This document shows, piece by piece, positions 25,318-32,836 of a DNA stretch of 52,244 nucleotides. Below the pieces are notes generated by a model. It was not told the origin of the DNA. It ran no database searches and saw only the letters and a list, made by a program, of their open reading frames with translations. Position 1 is the first letter of the stretch. Each line of letters opens with the position of its first letter. The stretch is from Candidatus Makaraimicrobium thalassicum. GTDB lineage: Bacteria; Omnitrophota; Gorgyraeia; Tantalellales; Tantalellaceae. The stretch covers positions 1-52,244 of the forward strand of contig QNCM01000008.1 in NCBI GenBank assembly GCA_003644505.1, in the 5' to 3' direction. A program made the position numbers and the translations under genes.

Positions 25318-25980
25318 ATGAAGGAAAAAAACGAGAGGGACAACCTCCTCCTTGAAGACCCGTGGCGCGTGTTCAGGATAATGAGTGAATTTGTTGACGG
25401 GTTCGAGACGCTCAGGGGTGTCGGAAAAGCAGTAACTATTTTCGGTTCATCACGCCTGAAGAGAGATCATGAATATTACGCTCTGGCCGAGCGCACAGCC
25501 GGACTTTTTGCCCGGAAGGGGTATGCCGTTATTACAGGCGCGGGAGAGGGGGTCATGCAAGCCGCTAACAAGGGCGCGAAAGAAGCGGGAGGGCAATCGA
25601 TCGGGCTTAATATACTGATCCCGCTTGAACAGAAGGTCAATAAATACGTCACGATCCCTCTTGAGTTCCGGTATTTCTTTGTGCGTAAGCTTATGTTCGC
25701 GAAGTACAGCAAGGCCTTTCTGGCGTTTCCCGGCGGATTCGGAACGATGGACGAGTTCTTTGAGGCGGTAGCCCTTATCCAGACCGGAAGGGTCGAACCG
25801 TTCCCGGTCGTGCTTGTAGGCAGAAGTTACTGGGAAGGGATGCTGCGCTGGATAGAGGAGACCTGCCTGAAGGAAAACGCAATTGACAGAGGTGATATGG
25901 AGATATTTAAGGTGATCGATGACCCGGAAGAAATAGTCCGGTTTGTAGATCAGTTTTACGAAAAAAAAGGAGAGGAATAA
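25318..25980 (+). CDS. LOG family protein (TIGR00730-like)
   Basis: A 220-residue Rossmann-type protein of the LOG family, nucleoside-5'-monophosphate phosphoribohydrolases often mislabelled lysine decarboxylases. The catalytic PGGFGTMDE lies at 138-146, with R123 and K124 in FVRKLMF and GAGEGVMQAANKGAKEAGG upstream. The substrate is unknown; in plants and some bacteria related enzymes release cytokinin bases. ATG 25318 is placed 7 bases after GGAAGGGG. A TATAAT at 25280-25285 could be a -10 box, but no good -35 is visible. A PilZ gene follows at once. Confidence 0.9.
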   Translation: MKEKNERDNLLLEDPWRVFRIMSEFVDGFETLRGVGKAVTIFGSSRLKRDHEYYALAERTAGLFARKGYAVITGAGEGVMQAANKGAKEAGGQSIGLNILIPLEQKVNKYVTIPLEFRYFFVRKLMFAKYSKAFLAFPGGFGTMDEFFEAVALIQTGRVEPFPVVLVGRSYWEGMLRWIEETCLKENAIDRGDMEIFKVIDDPEEIVRFVDQFYEKKGEE

Positions 25981-25981
25981 A

Positions 25982-26368
25982 ATGCATACCGATGGCGAGG
26001 AAAAGCGCGAGTTCCTTCGAATGGATTACGAAACGCCGTTAAACTTCAGGGTGCTTAGCGGCGATAAACTTACCGCTAAATCCGACGTGTTTTCCCGGAA
26101 TATAAGCGCATGCGGGTTGCTTTTCAGGACCTCAAGGGAATCTTCCATCCCGGCGTTGTCCAGTATCGTATGGATAGAGCTGGATCAAAAGATGATGAAT
26201 ATCTGCGCCGAGATAGAAGCTGATCTTATAATACACAAAAGCGGCGTTTTCGGCAGAGTGGTCAGGATAGCCGAAGGGGAACCGGGCAAATCCTATGATA
26301 TCGGGATATGTTTCCTCAGGAAAAAGGATATGACAGCGGAGGAGACCCAGGCGCTGATGGCGGATTAA
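25982..26368 (+). CDS. PilZ domain protein 3
   Basis: A 128-residue stand-alone PilZ protein. The cyclic di-GMP motifs are R9-x3-R13 (KREFLRM) and NISACG (N-x-S-x2-G). It starts one base after the LOG stop codon, with AGGAGAGG as ribosome binding site inside the LOG tail, so the two are coupled. The C-terminal ~25 residues are helical. This is the third PilZ gene in the window; it is clearly diverged from the other two, so not a recent duplicate. Confidence 0.88.
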   Translation: MHTDGEEKREFLRMDYETPLNFRVLSGDKLTAKSDVFSRNISACGLLFRTSRESSIPALSSIVWIELDQKMMNICAEIEADLIIHKSGVFGRVVRIAEGEPGKSYDIGICFLRKKDMTAEETQALMAD

Positions 26369-26386
26369 TGACCCCGCGGAGGAGAG

Positions 26387-26605
26387 CTGATAGAGACGCT
26401 TAAGAATTTTTTTATAGGGCTGGTCGTGATTATACTGTCACTGGTAATATTCGGAATAGTATTGGTTACCTGGCCGTTGCTTCTGGGGATAACCTCGGTA
26501 TTGCTTTCGGTATTGGCGGCGATCCTTTTCGTGGTCCTTATCTTCTATGTGGTGGTTCTGGTCGGTTATTTAACGCGTCAGTTGATGCGAAAAAAAGACG
26601 TATAG
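26387..26605 (+). CDS. Small three-helix membrane protein with a non-standard start
   Basis: The frame ending at TAG 26603-26605 codes about 72 residues: IETLKNFFIGLVVIILSLVI and then two further hydrophobic stretches, closing with a basic YLTRQLMRKKD tail. It is bounded upstream by TAA and TGA (26366-26371), and there is no ATG, GTG or TTG before the first helix. A strong GCGGAGGAG (26376-26384) sits just before CTG 26387 and ATA 26390, so initiation at CTG (or ATA) is likely; Met-Ile-Glu-Thr-Leu would be the N-terminus. A start at an internal GTG would cut the first helix. Function unknown. Confidence 0.6.
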   Translation: MIETLKNFFIGLVVIILSLVIFGIVLVTWPLLLGITSVLLSVLAAILFVVLIFYVVVLVGYLTRQLMRKKDV

Positions 26606-26614
26606 CGCTGGCAC

Positions 26615-26926
26615 ATGGATGCGGAGAGATACGAAAAATATAGGCTCAAGAAAGAAGAGGAATTCGAGTCGATCTGTAAGAGGTGCGGCGAGTGCTGCGG
26701 TGCGCTCGATGATCCCTGCCGGAACCTGGTGAGGCTGGATGACGGGGCGTATTTTTGCAGGGACTACGCGAACCGGTTCGGCCCTCAGATGACGGTTTCC
26801 GGCAATACCTTTACCTGTGTTCCTATCCGTGAACATATCTCAAAAAGCACCCTGAGACAAAACTGCGCATACAGGGGATCGAAAGACTTAACGCATGTTT
26901 CCGATGAAAAAAGAAGAGATCTTTGA
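26615..26926 (+). CDS. YkgJ-type cysteine-cluster protein
   Basis: A 103-residue cytoplasmic protein with CKRCGECCG near residues 21-29, followed by further cysteines in DDPCRNL, YFCRDYANRFG, FTCVPIREHI and NCAYRG. That is the spacing of the YkgJ (Fe-S or zinc chelating, CxxCxxCC) family, proposed to bind iron or zinc; the biochemical role is unsettled. The 3' end overlaps malic enzyme by about 30 bp in another frame, so they are expressed together. There is no strong ribosome binding site. Confidence 0.82.
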   Translation: MDAERYEKYRLKKEEEFESICKRCGECCGALDDPCRNLVRLDDGAYFCRDYANRFGPQMTVSGNTFTCVPIREHISKSTLRQNCAYRGSKDLTHVSDEKRRDL

Positions 26927-28181
26927 GTACCATCTCGGAGGAAAGATAGGCCTTGAGCTTTTGAAAAAGCTTACGGACCAGAAAGACCTCAGTATGGCCT
27001 ACACCCCTGGAGTTTCTGAAGTCTGCGAAGCCATCAGGGAGGATGAAAGTCTGGTCTATTCCCTGACCTCAAAGGGTAATCTCGTGGCTGTTGTAACTGA
27101 CGGTACGGCTGTGCTCGGCATGGGGAACATCGGAGCTAAAGCGTCTATCCCGGTTATGGAGGGCAAGGCCGTTCTTTTCAAGTCCTTTGCCGGCGTCGAC
27201 GCCTGGCCGGTTCCCCTGGAAGGGGTTCTTGACCGGAGCGGGCATACCGATGTCGACAAATTTATCGATGTCACTGTAAAGCTCGCCGGTATGTACGGGG
27301 GGATCAACCTTGAAGATATCGCGGCGCCGGCCTGCTTTGAGATCGAAGCCCGTCTGGACGAGATATTGGACATACCGGTATTTCACGACGACCAGTGGGG
27401 GACCGCTGTTATCACGCTGGCAGCGCTTAAAAATTACTGTATTTTTTCCGGCAAAAAAGCGGAAGACCTTTCTGTGGTCATAAACGGGGCAGGGGCCGCG
27501 GGCCTGCGTATAGCCGAGATGATCAAAACAGAGGGCGTGCGGGACTGCGTTTTATGCGACTCAAAAGGCGTGATCCATGCCGGGAGGGGAGACCTTAATA
27601 AGTACAAAAAAAAACATGCTGTCCGATCGTCTAAACGGTCCCTTGAGGATGCGATGGCCGGTGCGGACCTATTTATCGGAGTATCAGCGGCGAATTGCGT
27701 AACGCCGGAAATGGTGCTTTCCATGGCAGAGTATCCGGCTATTTTCGCTATGGCCAATCCTGTTCCGGAAATACAGCCCGAGACCGTCGCTGAATGCATG
27801 AAAGGCCGCAGGTATGTCATGGCGACCGGCCGGTCGGATTATCCCAATCAGATCAATAATGTCCTGGGTTTTCCTTTTATATTCCGCGGGGCTCTTGATG
27901 TCCGTGCGAGCAGGATAACGATGGGAATGAAGTCCGCGGCAGCCGAGGCATTAGCGGCCCTGGCGCGTGAAGGGGATATCCCTGAGATGGTAAAGAGCGC
28001 CTATGGCAGGAATTTTGAATTCGGGCCGGATTATCTGATCCCCACACCCTTTGACCCCAGGATCCGGATGTGGGAAGCCCGGGCAGTCGCTGAAGCCGCC
28101 ATCAAAGACGGGGTAGCTGCCCTTGAGAGGCTCCCCGATAACTACGGGGAGCCCCGGCAGGAAAAGAGGCTGTTTGAATGA
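26895..28181 (+). CDS. Malic enzyme (short, MaeB-like without PTA domain)
   Basis: A 428-residue NAD(P)-malic enzyme, decarboxylating malate to pyruvate. The catalytic Y36 (MAYTPGV) and K91 (EGKAVLFK), the metal site around FHDDQWGTA and the dinucleotide motif [14 protein letters not shown] are intact, and the C-terminal [19 protein letters not shown] is typical. It lacks the phosphotransacetylase-like domain of long MaeB. The start could be ATG 26895 or ATG 26904 ([10 protein letters not shown]); neither has a clear ribosome binding site, consistent with coupling to the overlapping upstream gene. The stop overlaps the next start by four bases (ATGA). Confidence 0.95.
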   Translation: MFPMKKEEIFEYHLGGKIGLELLKKLTDQKDLSMAYTPGVSEVCEAIREDESLVYSLTSKGNLVAVVTDGTAVLGMGNIGAKASIPVMEGKAVLFKSFAGVDAWPVPLEGVLDRSGHTDVDKFIDVTVKLAGMYGGINLEDIAAPACFEIEARLDEILDIPVFHDDQWGTAVITLAALKNYCIFSGKKAEDLSVVINGAGAAGLRIAEMIKTEGVRDCVLCDSKGVIHAGRGDLNKYKKKHAVRSSKRSLEDAMAGADLFIGVSAANCVTPEMVLSMAEYPAIFAMANPVPEIQPETVAECMKGRRYVMATGRSDYPNQINNVLGFPFIFRGALDVRASRITMGMKSAAAEALAALAREGDIPEMVKSAYGRNFEFGPDYLIPTPFDPRIRMWEARAVAEAAIKDGVAALERLPDNYGEPRQEKRLFE

Positions 28182-28450
28182 AAAAATGCCCATATTGCGC
28201 CGAGGAAATACAGGACGAAGCGGTAATCTGCAGATATTGCCATAAGAAAGTAAAAAGCATCTGGGTGCGACGAATAATATTAATTGTTGTGATCCTGGCA
28301 TTTGCGGTTTTTGCTGTCTCGTATTGGGCGGAAATAAAGAAAATTATCCATGACATCCGGTTATTTTTCCGCGACCTGGGCAACACGTGGCAAAGCTTCA
28401 AGGACACCCTCAATAAGATAAAGCTTGAACAGATAAACAAAATAGAATAA
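28178..28450 (+). CDS. Zinc-ribbon membrane protein
   Basis: A 90-residue protein with an N-terminal zinc ribbon (CPYC at 4-7, CRYC at 18-21), a transmembrane helix (~32-50, [19 protein letters not shown]) and a charged helical tail. Short zinc-ribbon-plus-helix proteins are common and mostly uncharacterised. It overlaps the malic enzyme stop by 4 bp, so it is coupled to it. Zinc binding is inferred from the cysteine pairs. Confidence 0.78.
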   Translation: MKKCPYCAEEIQDEAVICRYCHKKVKSIWVRRIILIVVILAFAVFAVSYWAEIKKIIHDIRLFFRDLGNTWQSFKDTLNKIKLEQINKIE

Positions 28451-28463
28451 CCGCGGTTTTATC

Positions 28464-28493
28464 CCATGCCGGGTTTGACCGGCCCCGGCATGG
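28464..28493 (+). repeat. 10-bp inverted repeat after the zinc-ribbon gene
   Basis: CCATGCCGGG (28464-28473), a 10-base loop and CCCGGCATGG (28484-28493). It lies in the 77-bp gap before the receiver gene. No T-run, so not a plain intrinsic terminator. Confidence 0.55.
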
Positions 28494-28527
28494 AGGTGAA
28501 AGGGCGGGGAAAACAAGGGGAAAGAAC

Positions 28528-28947
28528 ATGCTTATGAACGGGGATGTTAAAAAGGCTAAAATATCCGTCATAGACGATGAAAAAGACCTCGTGGAAGCGT
28601 TAAAAGATTTTCTTGAGCCGAGAAATTTCACGGTAAGTTTTGCCTATGACGGCCGCAGCGGGCTGGAAATCATAAGAAAGGAAAAACCGGACGTGGTGCT
28701 GCTGGACATCGCTATGCCCGATATTGACGGCAGGGATGTACTTGTTGAACTCAAGAACAATGATGACACAAAAGATATCCCGGTCATTATGCTGACCTGC
28801 AAAAGCGCGCAGGTCGAGATAGACTATGGCATGGAACTGGGAGCGAGCGCGTACATAACAAAACCGTATGAGAGCCCCCATTTATTAAGACAGATAGCCC
28901 ATGTTCTGGATGAGAAGAGAAGTGAAGACTTTAAAGAAAAGCAATGA
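28528..28947 (+). CDS. Stand-alone response regulator receiver
   Basis: A 139-residue CheY-like protein. The acidic pair D16-D17, phosphorylated D60 (VVLLDIAMPDIDG), T90 and K112 (ITKPYE) are all present, so it should be phosphorylated normally. It has no output domain, only a ~15-residue charged tail. No histidine kinase is nearby, so the partner is unknown. The gene starts at ATG 28528 (or 28534) after GGGGAAAG. The following 390 bp are AT-rich and carry no clear gene. Confidence 0.9.
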   Translation: MLMNGDVKKAKISVIDDEKDLVEALKDFLEPRNFTVSFAYDGRSGLEIIRKEKPDVVLLDIAMPDIDGRDVLVELKNNDDTKDIPVIMLTCKSAQVEIDYGMELGASAYITKPYESPHLLRQIAHVLDEKRSEDFKEKQ

Positions 28948-29339
28948 TAACGGACAACCGCCGTATTTCGCCAAAAGTCCAGCATTATCCGCAATTCGCA
29001 TTTCTTGTTATTTTATGATATATACGAATCCCGAGCAGTGATCATTAAATTTTATGTCCGCGAATCCCTGAAAGGCATGATACTTCAAGTAAGTGAACTG
29101 GAAGAAAATAATACTAAGAAGAAGTTCGTCTATTAATTGTTAGATATAAATCAAATAAATAAGATATGAAAATGAGGATAATTTGAAAAGAAAAGGAGGT
29201 GAATGCGGATCAAGCACAGTAAGAGGATTAATGGAATAAAAACAACGAAGAATTTCTTTCGCCTTTAACAAGATAGAGACTCTTTAATATTTTCAAAAAA
29301 ATGGAGGTAACACAAAAAAACAAACCAGGAGGAAAAAAG
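28948..29339 (+). other. AT-rich intergenic stretch with an orphan Shine-Dalgarno
   Basis: About 390 bp without a convincing gene. A 32-codon frame (GTG 29038 to TAA 29136) lacks a ribosome binding site. At 29192-29202, AAAGGAGGTGA is an 11-base complement to the 16S rRNA end, but the ATG at 29203 sits only 3 bases from GGAGG, too close for normal use. From it a basic 21-residue peptide (MRIKHSKRINGIKTTKNFF...) could be made as a leader before the PEP-CTERM gene. Base composition shifts clearly toward A/T from about 28950 to 30150. Confidence 0.45.
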
Positions 29340-30065
29340 ATGAAACAATTAATTTTTTTGATGGTACTCGTAAGCATGTTATTTACCGGCGGACATGCGC
29401 AAGCCAGTGTAATTTTCGACGACTTTAATGACGGGATTGTTGATACAAATATTTGGGATAATGTCGGAAATTTTAGAGAAGGAGATTTTGGGAGTGAAAC
29501 AGGTGTATTAAAAGCTAGCACATGGCAAAGCAATCCCTATTTTTATACAAAAGACACTTTTAAAGATTTTATTCTGCAATATGATGTGAATTTCTACACA
29601 CATGGGATGCATTCAGATTGGAATGGCTTTGATTTCCGTGTAGATGGAAATAATATAAATGAAACCAATCGTTACAATGTTTCTCTTTATCCGCAGTGTT
29701 TCGGGTCTGCTTACCATAGAATCAGATTTGGCAAATATGTAAACGGTACTTGGACACAATTAGCTGTGGATTATGGCACATTTCCTTCCGTGCAAACATG
29801 GATGACTGTTAAGCTCGCCGCAGAAGGAGACCACTATCAATTCAGCCTTTTTGAGCGGGATAACCCATTAAATATTATAGGGTCGTTTGATGTATATGAC
29901 TCATCTCATCTTTCCGGCGGGACAATAGGCCTATGGAATTACCGGGCCACAGAATCATATTTTGATAATTTTTCGGCAAGTGTCGTTCCCGAACCCTCAT
30001 CAATGTTACTTTTAGGAACAGGTCTTTTAGGTTTGTTAGGCTTTAGGAAAAAGAAAAAAGTTTAA
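29340..30065 (+). CDS. PEP-CTERM sorted surface protein
   Basis: A 241-residue exported protein. The signal peptide is residues 1-21 (cleavage near AQA-SV). The body looks like an all-beta carbohydrate-binding or concanavalin-type fold (FDDFNDGIVDTNIW opening, GGTIGLWNYRATESYFDNFSASV near the end). The tail VPEPSSMLLLGTGLLGLLGF followed by RKKKK is a textbook PEP-CTERM signal: VPEP, hydrophobic helix, basic end, processed by an exosortase not found here. ATG 29340 follows AGGAGGA. The gene is markedly more AT-rich than its neighbours, a sign of transfer or rapid evolution. Confidence 0.92.
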   Translation: MKQLIFLMVLVSMLFTGGHAQASVIFDDFNDGIVDTNIWDNVGNFREGDFGSETGVLKASTWQSNPYFYTKDTFKDFILQYDVNFYTHGMHSDWNGFDFRVDGNNINETNRYNVSLYPQCFGSAYHRIRFGKYVNGTWTQLAVDYGTFPSVQTWMTVKLAAEGDHYQFSLFERDNPLNIIGSFDVYDSSHLSGGTIGLWNYRATESYFDNFSASVVPEPSSMLLLGTGLLGLLGFRKKKKV

Positions 30066-30170
30066 AATTTTATTTGACAATAGGAATGGTCGACATTCGA
30101 TAAAAAATATAAAAAATTCTAACAAATCAATCGAGCGGATTTTTTCCGCCCGCCTTTTGGCGGGCTCCAA
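30066..30170 (+). other. Intergenic stretch with a GC-rich hairpin
   Basis: AT-rich DNA follows the PEP-CTERM gene, then a 7-bp hairpin GCCCGCC-TTTT-GGCGGGC (30148-30165), preceded rather than followed by a T-run. A terminator role is possible but the layout is atypical. The hairpin marks the border where composition returns to the local norm. Confidence 0.45.
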
Positions 30171-30338
30171 TGCCAGAACGGTTCCGGAAAGGCGCCTTTA
30201 ATAGCCACGGCTGTCCTGGTAAAACGCGGAATGAGCGCATCTGACGCCAGAAGGATTATAGAGGAGAAACATCCCGCCATCGGCTTCAGCCCTCAACAGG
30301 AAGAATTTATTTCCGGGCTTGAACAGCACATAAAATGA
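30171..30338 (+). pseudogene. Remnant of a dual-specificity protein phosphatase
   Basis: A 55-codon open stretch to TGA 30336-30338 codes CQNGSGKAPLIATAVLVKRG and then MSASDARRIIEEKHP, SPQQEEFISGLEQHIK. This matches the end of dual-specificity/tyrosine phosphatases: the P-loop C-x5-R (here C-x5-K, so the key Arg is changed), then the (A)xxLVKRGMSxxxA helix and the closing PEQExFI helix. The ~100 residues that should come before the P-loop are missing; the upstream DNA is the AT-rich PEP-CTERM patch, and an in-frame stop lies just upstream. It looks like a truncated, decayed gene. Confidence 0.7.
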
Positions 30339-30344
30339 CAGAGC

Positions 30345-31124
30345 ATGAAGAGAGGCCCTTCGGATAACAGTAAAATCGCGGACGTCGCCGGGCTGTTAAA
30401 ACAATGCAGGAGCATACTGTTCATAACAGGCGCCGGGATCTCCGCTGACTCAGGCCTGCCTACGTATAGGGGCATCGGGGGCCTGTATAATGGGAGGACA
30501 ACGGATGAGGGGATCCCCATTGAGACGGCGCTGGCCGGCGAGATGCTCGCCACGAATCCGTCAGTGACCTGGAAATATCTCGCGCGGATAGAGGAAGGCT
30601 GCCGCCGGGCCACGTTCAACCGTGCGCATGAAGTGATAGCCGGGATGGAGAGGCATTTTGAGCGGGTATGGGTGCTCACTCAGAATATTGACGGGTTTCA
30701 TTCTGCCGCGGGATCGCGCAATGTCATTGATATACACGGGGACATGCATGAACTCTTCTGCCCGGGGTGCGCGTGGCGCGCAACGGTCAAGGATTACAGC
30801 CGTCTGGAGATACCGCCGAAGTGCCCTTTATGCGGGCGTATTGTCCGGCCCGCGGTCGTTTTTTTCGGAGAAATGCTGCCGTACGATAAGACACAGGTTT
30901 TATTCGAGGAGATGGACAAAAGTTTTGATATTTATTTCTCGGTCGGCACTACAAGTGTTTTTCCCTATATTCAAGAGCCGATGCTAAAGGCCAGATCATT
31001 GCAACGGCCTACAGTTGAAATAAATCCGGATGATACCGAAATATCCTCTCTCGTGGATGTTAAGATAAGCATGGGCGCGGCGGAAGCCCTGGACAGGATA
31101 TGGGAACAGTATCGGGACTCGTGA
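30345..31124 (+). CDS. cobB: Sirtuin NAD-dependent protein deacylase
   Basis: A 259-residue Sir2 enzyme that removes acyl groups from lysines, splitting NAD to nicotinamide. The motifs are GAGISADSGLPTYRG (29-43), TQNID (112-116) and catalytic H131 in IHGD. Zinc is held by C139, C142, C160 and C163. Y78-x2-R81 fits the Tyr/Arg pair of the desuccinylase/demalonylase class (CobB, SIRT5), by alignment with the NP...Y-x-A-R stretch. It lies just after the phosphatase remnant. pncA and pncB follow under their own promoter, and they would recycle the nicotinamide released. Confidence 0.94.
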   Translation: MKRGPSDNSKIADVAGLLKQCRSILFITGAGISADSGLPTYRGIGGLYNGRTTDEGIPIETALAGEMLATNPSVTWKYLARIEEGCRRATFNRAHEVIAGMERHFERVWVLTQNIDGFHSAAGSRNVIDIHGDMHELFCPGCAWRATVKDYSRLEIPPKCPLCGRIVRPAVVFFGEMLPYDKTQVLFEEMDKSFDIYFSVGTTSVFPYIQEPMLKARSLQRPTVEINPDDTEISSLVDVKISMGAAEALDRIWEQYRDS

Positions 31125-31157
31125 CATTTTTTTCGCGTCGACACTGTATATCGCGTG

Positions 31158-31186
31158 TGGACATGTATGTATGGTAGATTTATAAT
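31158..31186 (+). promoter_or_regulatory. Strong promoter for pncA-pncB
   Basis: TGGACA (31158-31163), exactly 17 bp, and a consensus TATAAT (31181-31186). The transcript would carry a leader of about 35 bases ending in the AAGGGAGG ribosome binding site of pncA. Confidence 0.7.
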
Positions 31187-31228
31187 AAAAAGTGCGGATC
31201 TTTTGATCAAAGGGAGGCCGGGGGAACG

Positions 31229-31744
31229 ATGAGTGTGCTGCTGGTTATAGATATGCTCAGGGATTTTATGACCGAAGAGGGCGCTTTGTATTGCGGTGAT
31301 AACGCGAGAAGAATAATACCGTTCATCGCGCGGAAGATAGACGAATGCAGGAGCTCCGGGTGCAAGGTCATCCATGTATGCGACTCACACCGGCCGGATG
31401 ACAGGGAATTCAGTATTTTTCCCGCCCACTGCGTAAAGGGCACCAGAGGTGCGGAGAGCATTGAGGAGTTGAAGCCGGTAGAGCAGGATATTGTCATAGA
31501 GAAGACCCGTTACAGCGCCTTTTACGGCACGGAACTTGAAAAAGCGCTGAAGGAGCTTGATCCGGAAACTGTTTTTGTCTCGGGTGTGTGCACTTCCATC
31601 TGTGTCATGGATACGGTCGGCGGTTTGCGGGACAGGGATTACAGGGTTGTGGTCTATAAGCAGGGGGTCGCGGACTTTGACGCCGAGGCCCATGAATTCG
31701 CGCTGAAAAGGATGGCGGATGTTTATGGCGCTGAAGTCAAGTGA
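31229..31744 (+). CDS. pncA: Nicotinamidase / isochorismatase-family hydrolase
   Basis: A 171-residue cysteine hydrolase converting nicotinamide to nicotinate. The triad is D8 (VIDML), K92 (EKTRYSAFYGT) and C125 (GVCTSICV). D52, H54 and H67 are in place for the metal. PncA rather than a general isochorismatase is supported by the metal ligands and by pncB directly downstream (21-bp gap). Strong ribosome binding site AAAGGGAGG. Together with cobB upstream this is a compact NAD salvage set. Confidence 0.9.
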   Translation: MSVLLVIDMLRDFMTEEGALYCGDNARRIIPFIARKIDECRSSGCKVIHVCDSHRPDDREFSIFPAHCVKGTRGAESIEELKPVEQDIVIEKTRYSAFYGTELEKALKELDPETVFVSGVCTSICVMDTVGGLRDRDYRVVVYKQGVADFDAEAHEFALKRMADVYGAEVK

Positions 31745-31765
31745 TGACGGCGCAGGAAGGGTATT

Positions 31766-32827
31766 ATGGTAAAGTGGGAATACGGCAAAAGGCTCAAGCC
31801 TTCGGTTTTTGACATACCCGCCGATAAGATACGAAGCGGGTGGTACAGCGATAAATATTTTGTCCGCACGAAAAAGATACTGGAAAAGGACAGGAACCAC
31901 GCGAAGGTCCTGATGCAGGTATTCTGCAGAAAAGACGCCGTGGTATGCGGCCTTGACGAGGCTATCGCTGTGCTCAAACTGTGCGCTGACAGGCCGGGCA
32001 AGCTTGTTATAAAGGCTCTGTATGACGGAGATGAGGTAACCGCGGGCGAGACCGTTATGACGATAGAGGGGGATTACAGCACGTTTGCCCATCTTGAGAC
32101 CGTTTATCTCGGGGTCATCGCGAGGCCCACATCCGTGGCAACAGCCGTGAGCAAGGTTGTCAGGGCTGCCGCGGGCAGGAAGGTGCTGTTTTTTTCCGCC
32201 AGGTTCGACCATTACAGGAGCCAGACCACGGACGGATACGCGGCTTTTATTTCAGGGGCCCTGGGCGTCTCGACGGACGCTCAGGGGTTGTGGTGGGGGG
32301 AAAAGGGCCTGGGCACGGTCCCGCACGGCCTTATAGCCGCTTATAACGGCGATACGGTCAAAGCGGCTGTGGCGTTTGACAAATACATGCCGAAGAATAT
32401 TCAGCGCATCGTTCTCGTGGATTTTGACAACGACTGCGTGGGGACTTCCCTGAAGGTGGCTGAAGCCCTTGGCAGGCGGCTGTGGGGGGTCCGTTTTGAC
32501 ACGGCCGAAGACGTCAGGGACAAGTCTGTCAGGGGCCGGGGCAAGGATTCCTACGGTGTCTGCCCGGAGCTTGTTTTTACGGCGAGGAAGGCCCTTGATG
32601 AGCGCGGTTTCGACTATGTGAAGATAATCGTTTCCAGCGGCTTTAATGAGGACAGGATCAGGAGATTTATAAGAATGAAGGTCCCTTTTGACGCCGTGGG
32701 CGTAGGTTCGGCTTTATTCAGGGAGAAAGTGGATTTTACGGCGGATGTCGTAAAGGTGAACGGAAAACCCTGCTCCAAGGTGGGCCGGAAGGGTAACTCT
32801 AACCCGCGGCTCAGCCCGGTCAGGTAG
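31766..32827 (+). CDS. pncB: Nicotinate phosphoribosyltransferase
   Basis: A 353-residue NaPRTase that couples nicotinate and PRPP to nicotinate mononucleotide. Seen in the sequence: DKYFVRT, the TVYLGVIARPTSVAT segment, ARFDHYRSQTTDGYAAFISGALGVSTDAQG and the phosphate-binding region VSSGFNEDRI ... DAVGVGSALF. The length is near the short bacterial/archaeal form. It follows pncA and is followed after 9 bp by nrdJ, so NAD salvage and deoxynucleotide synthesis may share transcripts. Confidence 0.92.
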   Translation: MVKWEYGKRLKPSVFDIPADKIRSGWYSDKYFVRTKKILEKDRNHAKVLMQVFCRKDAVVCGLDEAIAVLKLCADRPGKLVIKALYDGDEVTAGETVMTIEGDYSTFAHLETVYLGVIARPTSVATAVSKVVRAAAGRKVLFFSARFDHYRSQTTDGYAAFISGALGVSTDAQGLWWGEKGLGTVPHGLIAAYNGDTVKAAVAFDKYMPKNIQRIVLVDFDNDCVGTSLKVAEALGRRLWGVRFDTAEDVRDKSVRGRGKDSYGVCPELVFTARKALDERGFDYVKIIVSSGFNEDRIRRFIRMKVPFDAVGVGSALFREKVDFTADVVKVNGKPCSKVGRKGNSNPRLSPVR

Positions 32828-32836
32828 AAGGTCAGC

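Noticed and set aside
29038-29136. 32-codon open frame after the receiver gene
   Set aside because: GTG start without ribosome binding site, AT-rich surroundings and no protein-like pattern; could be chance.
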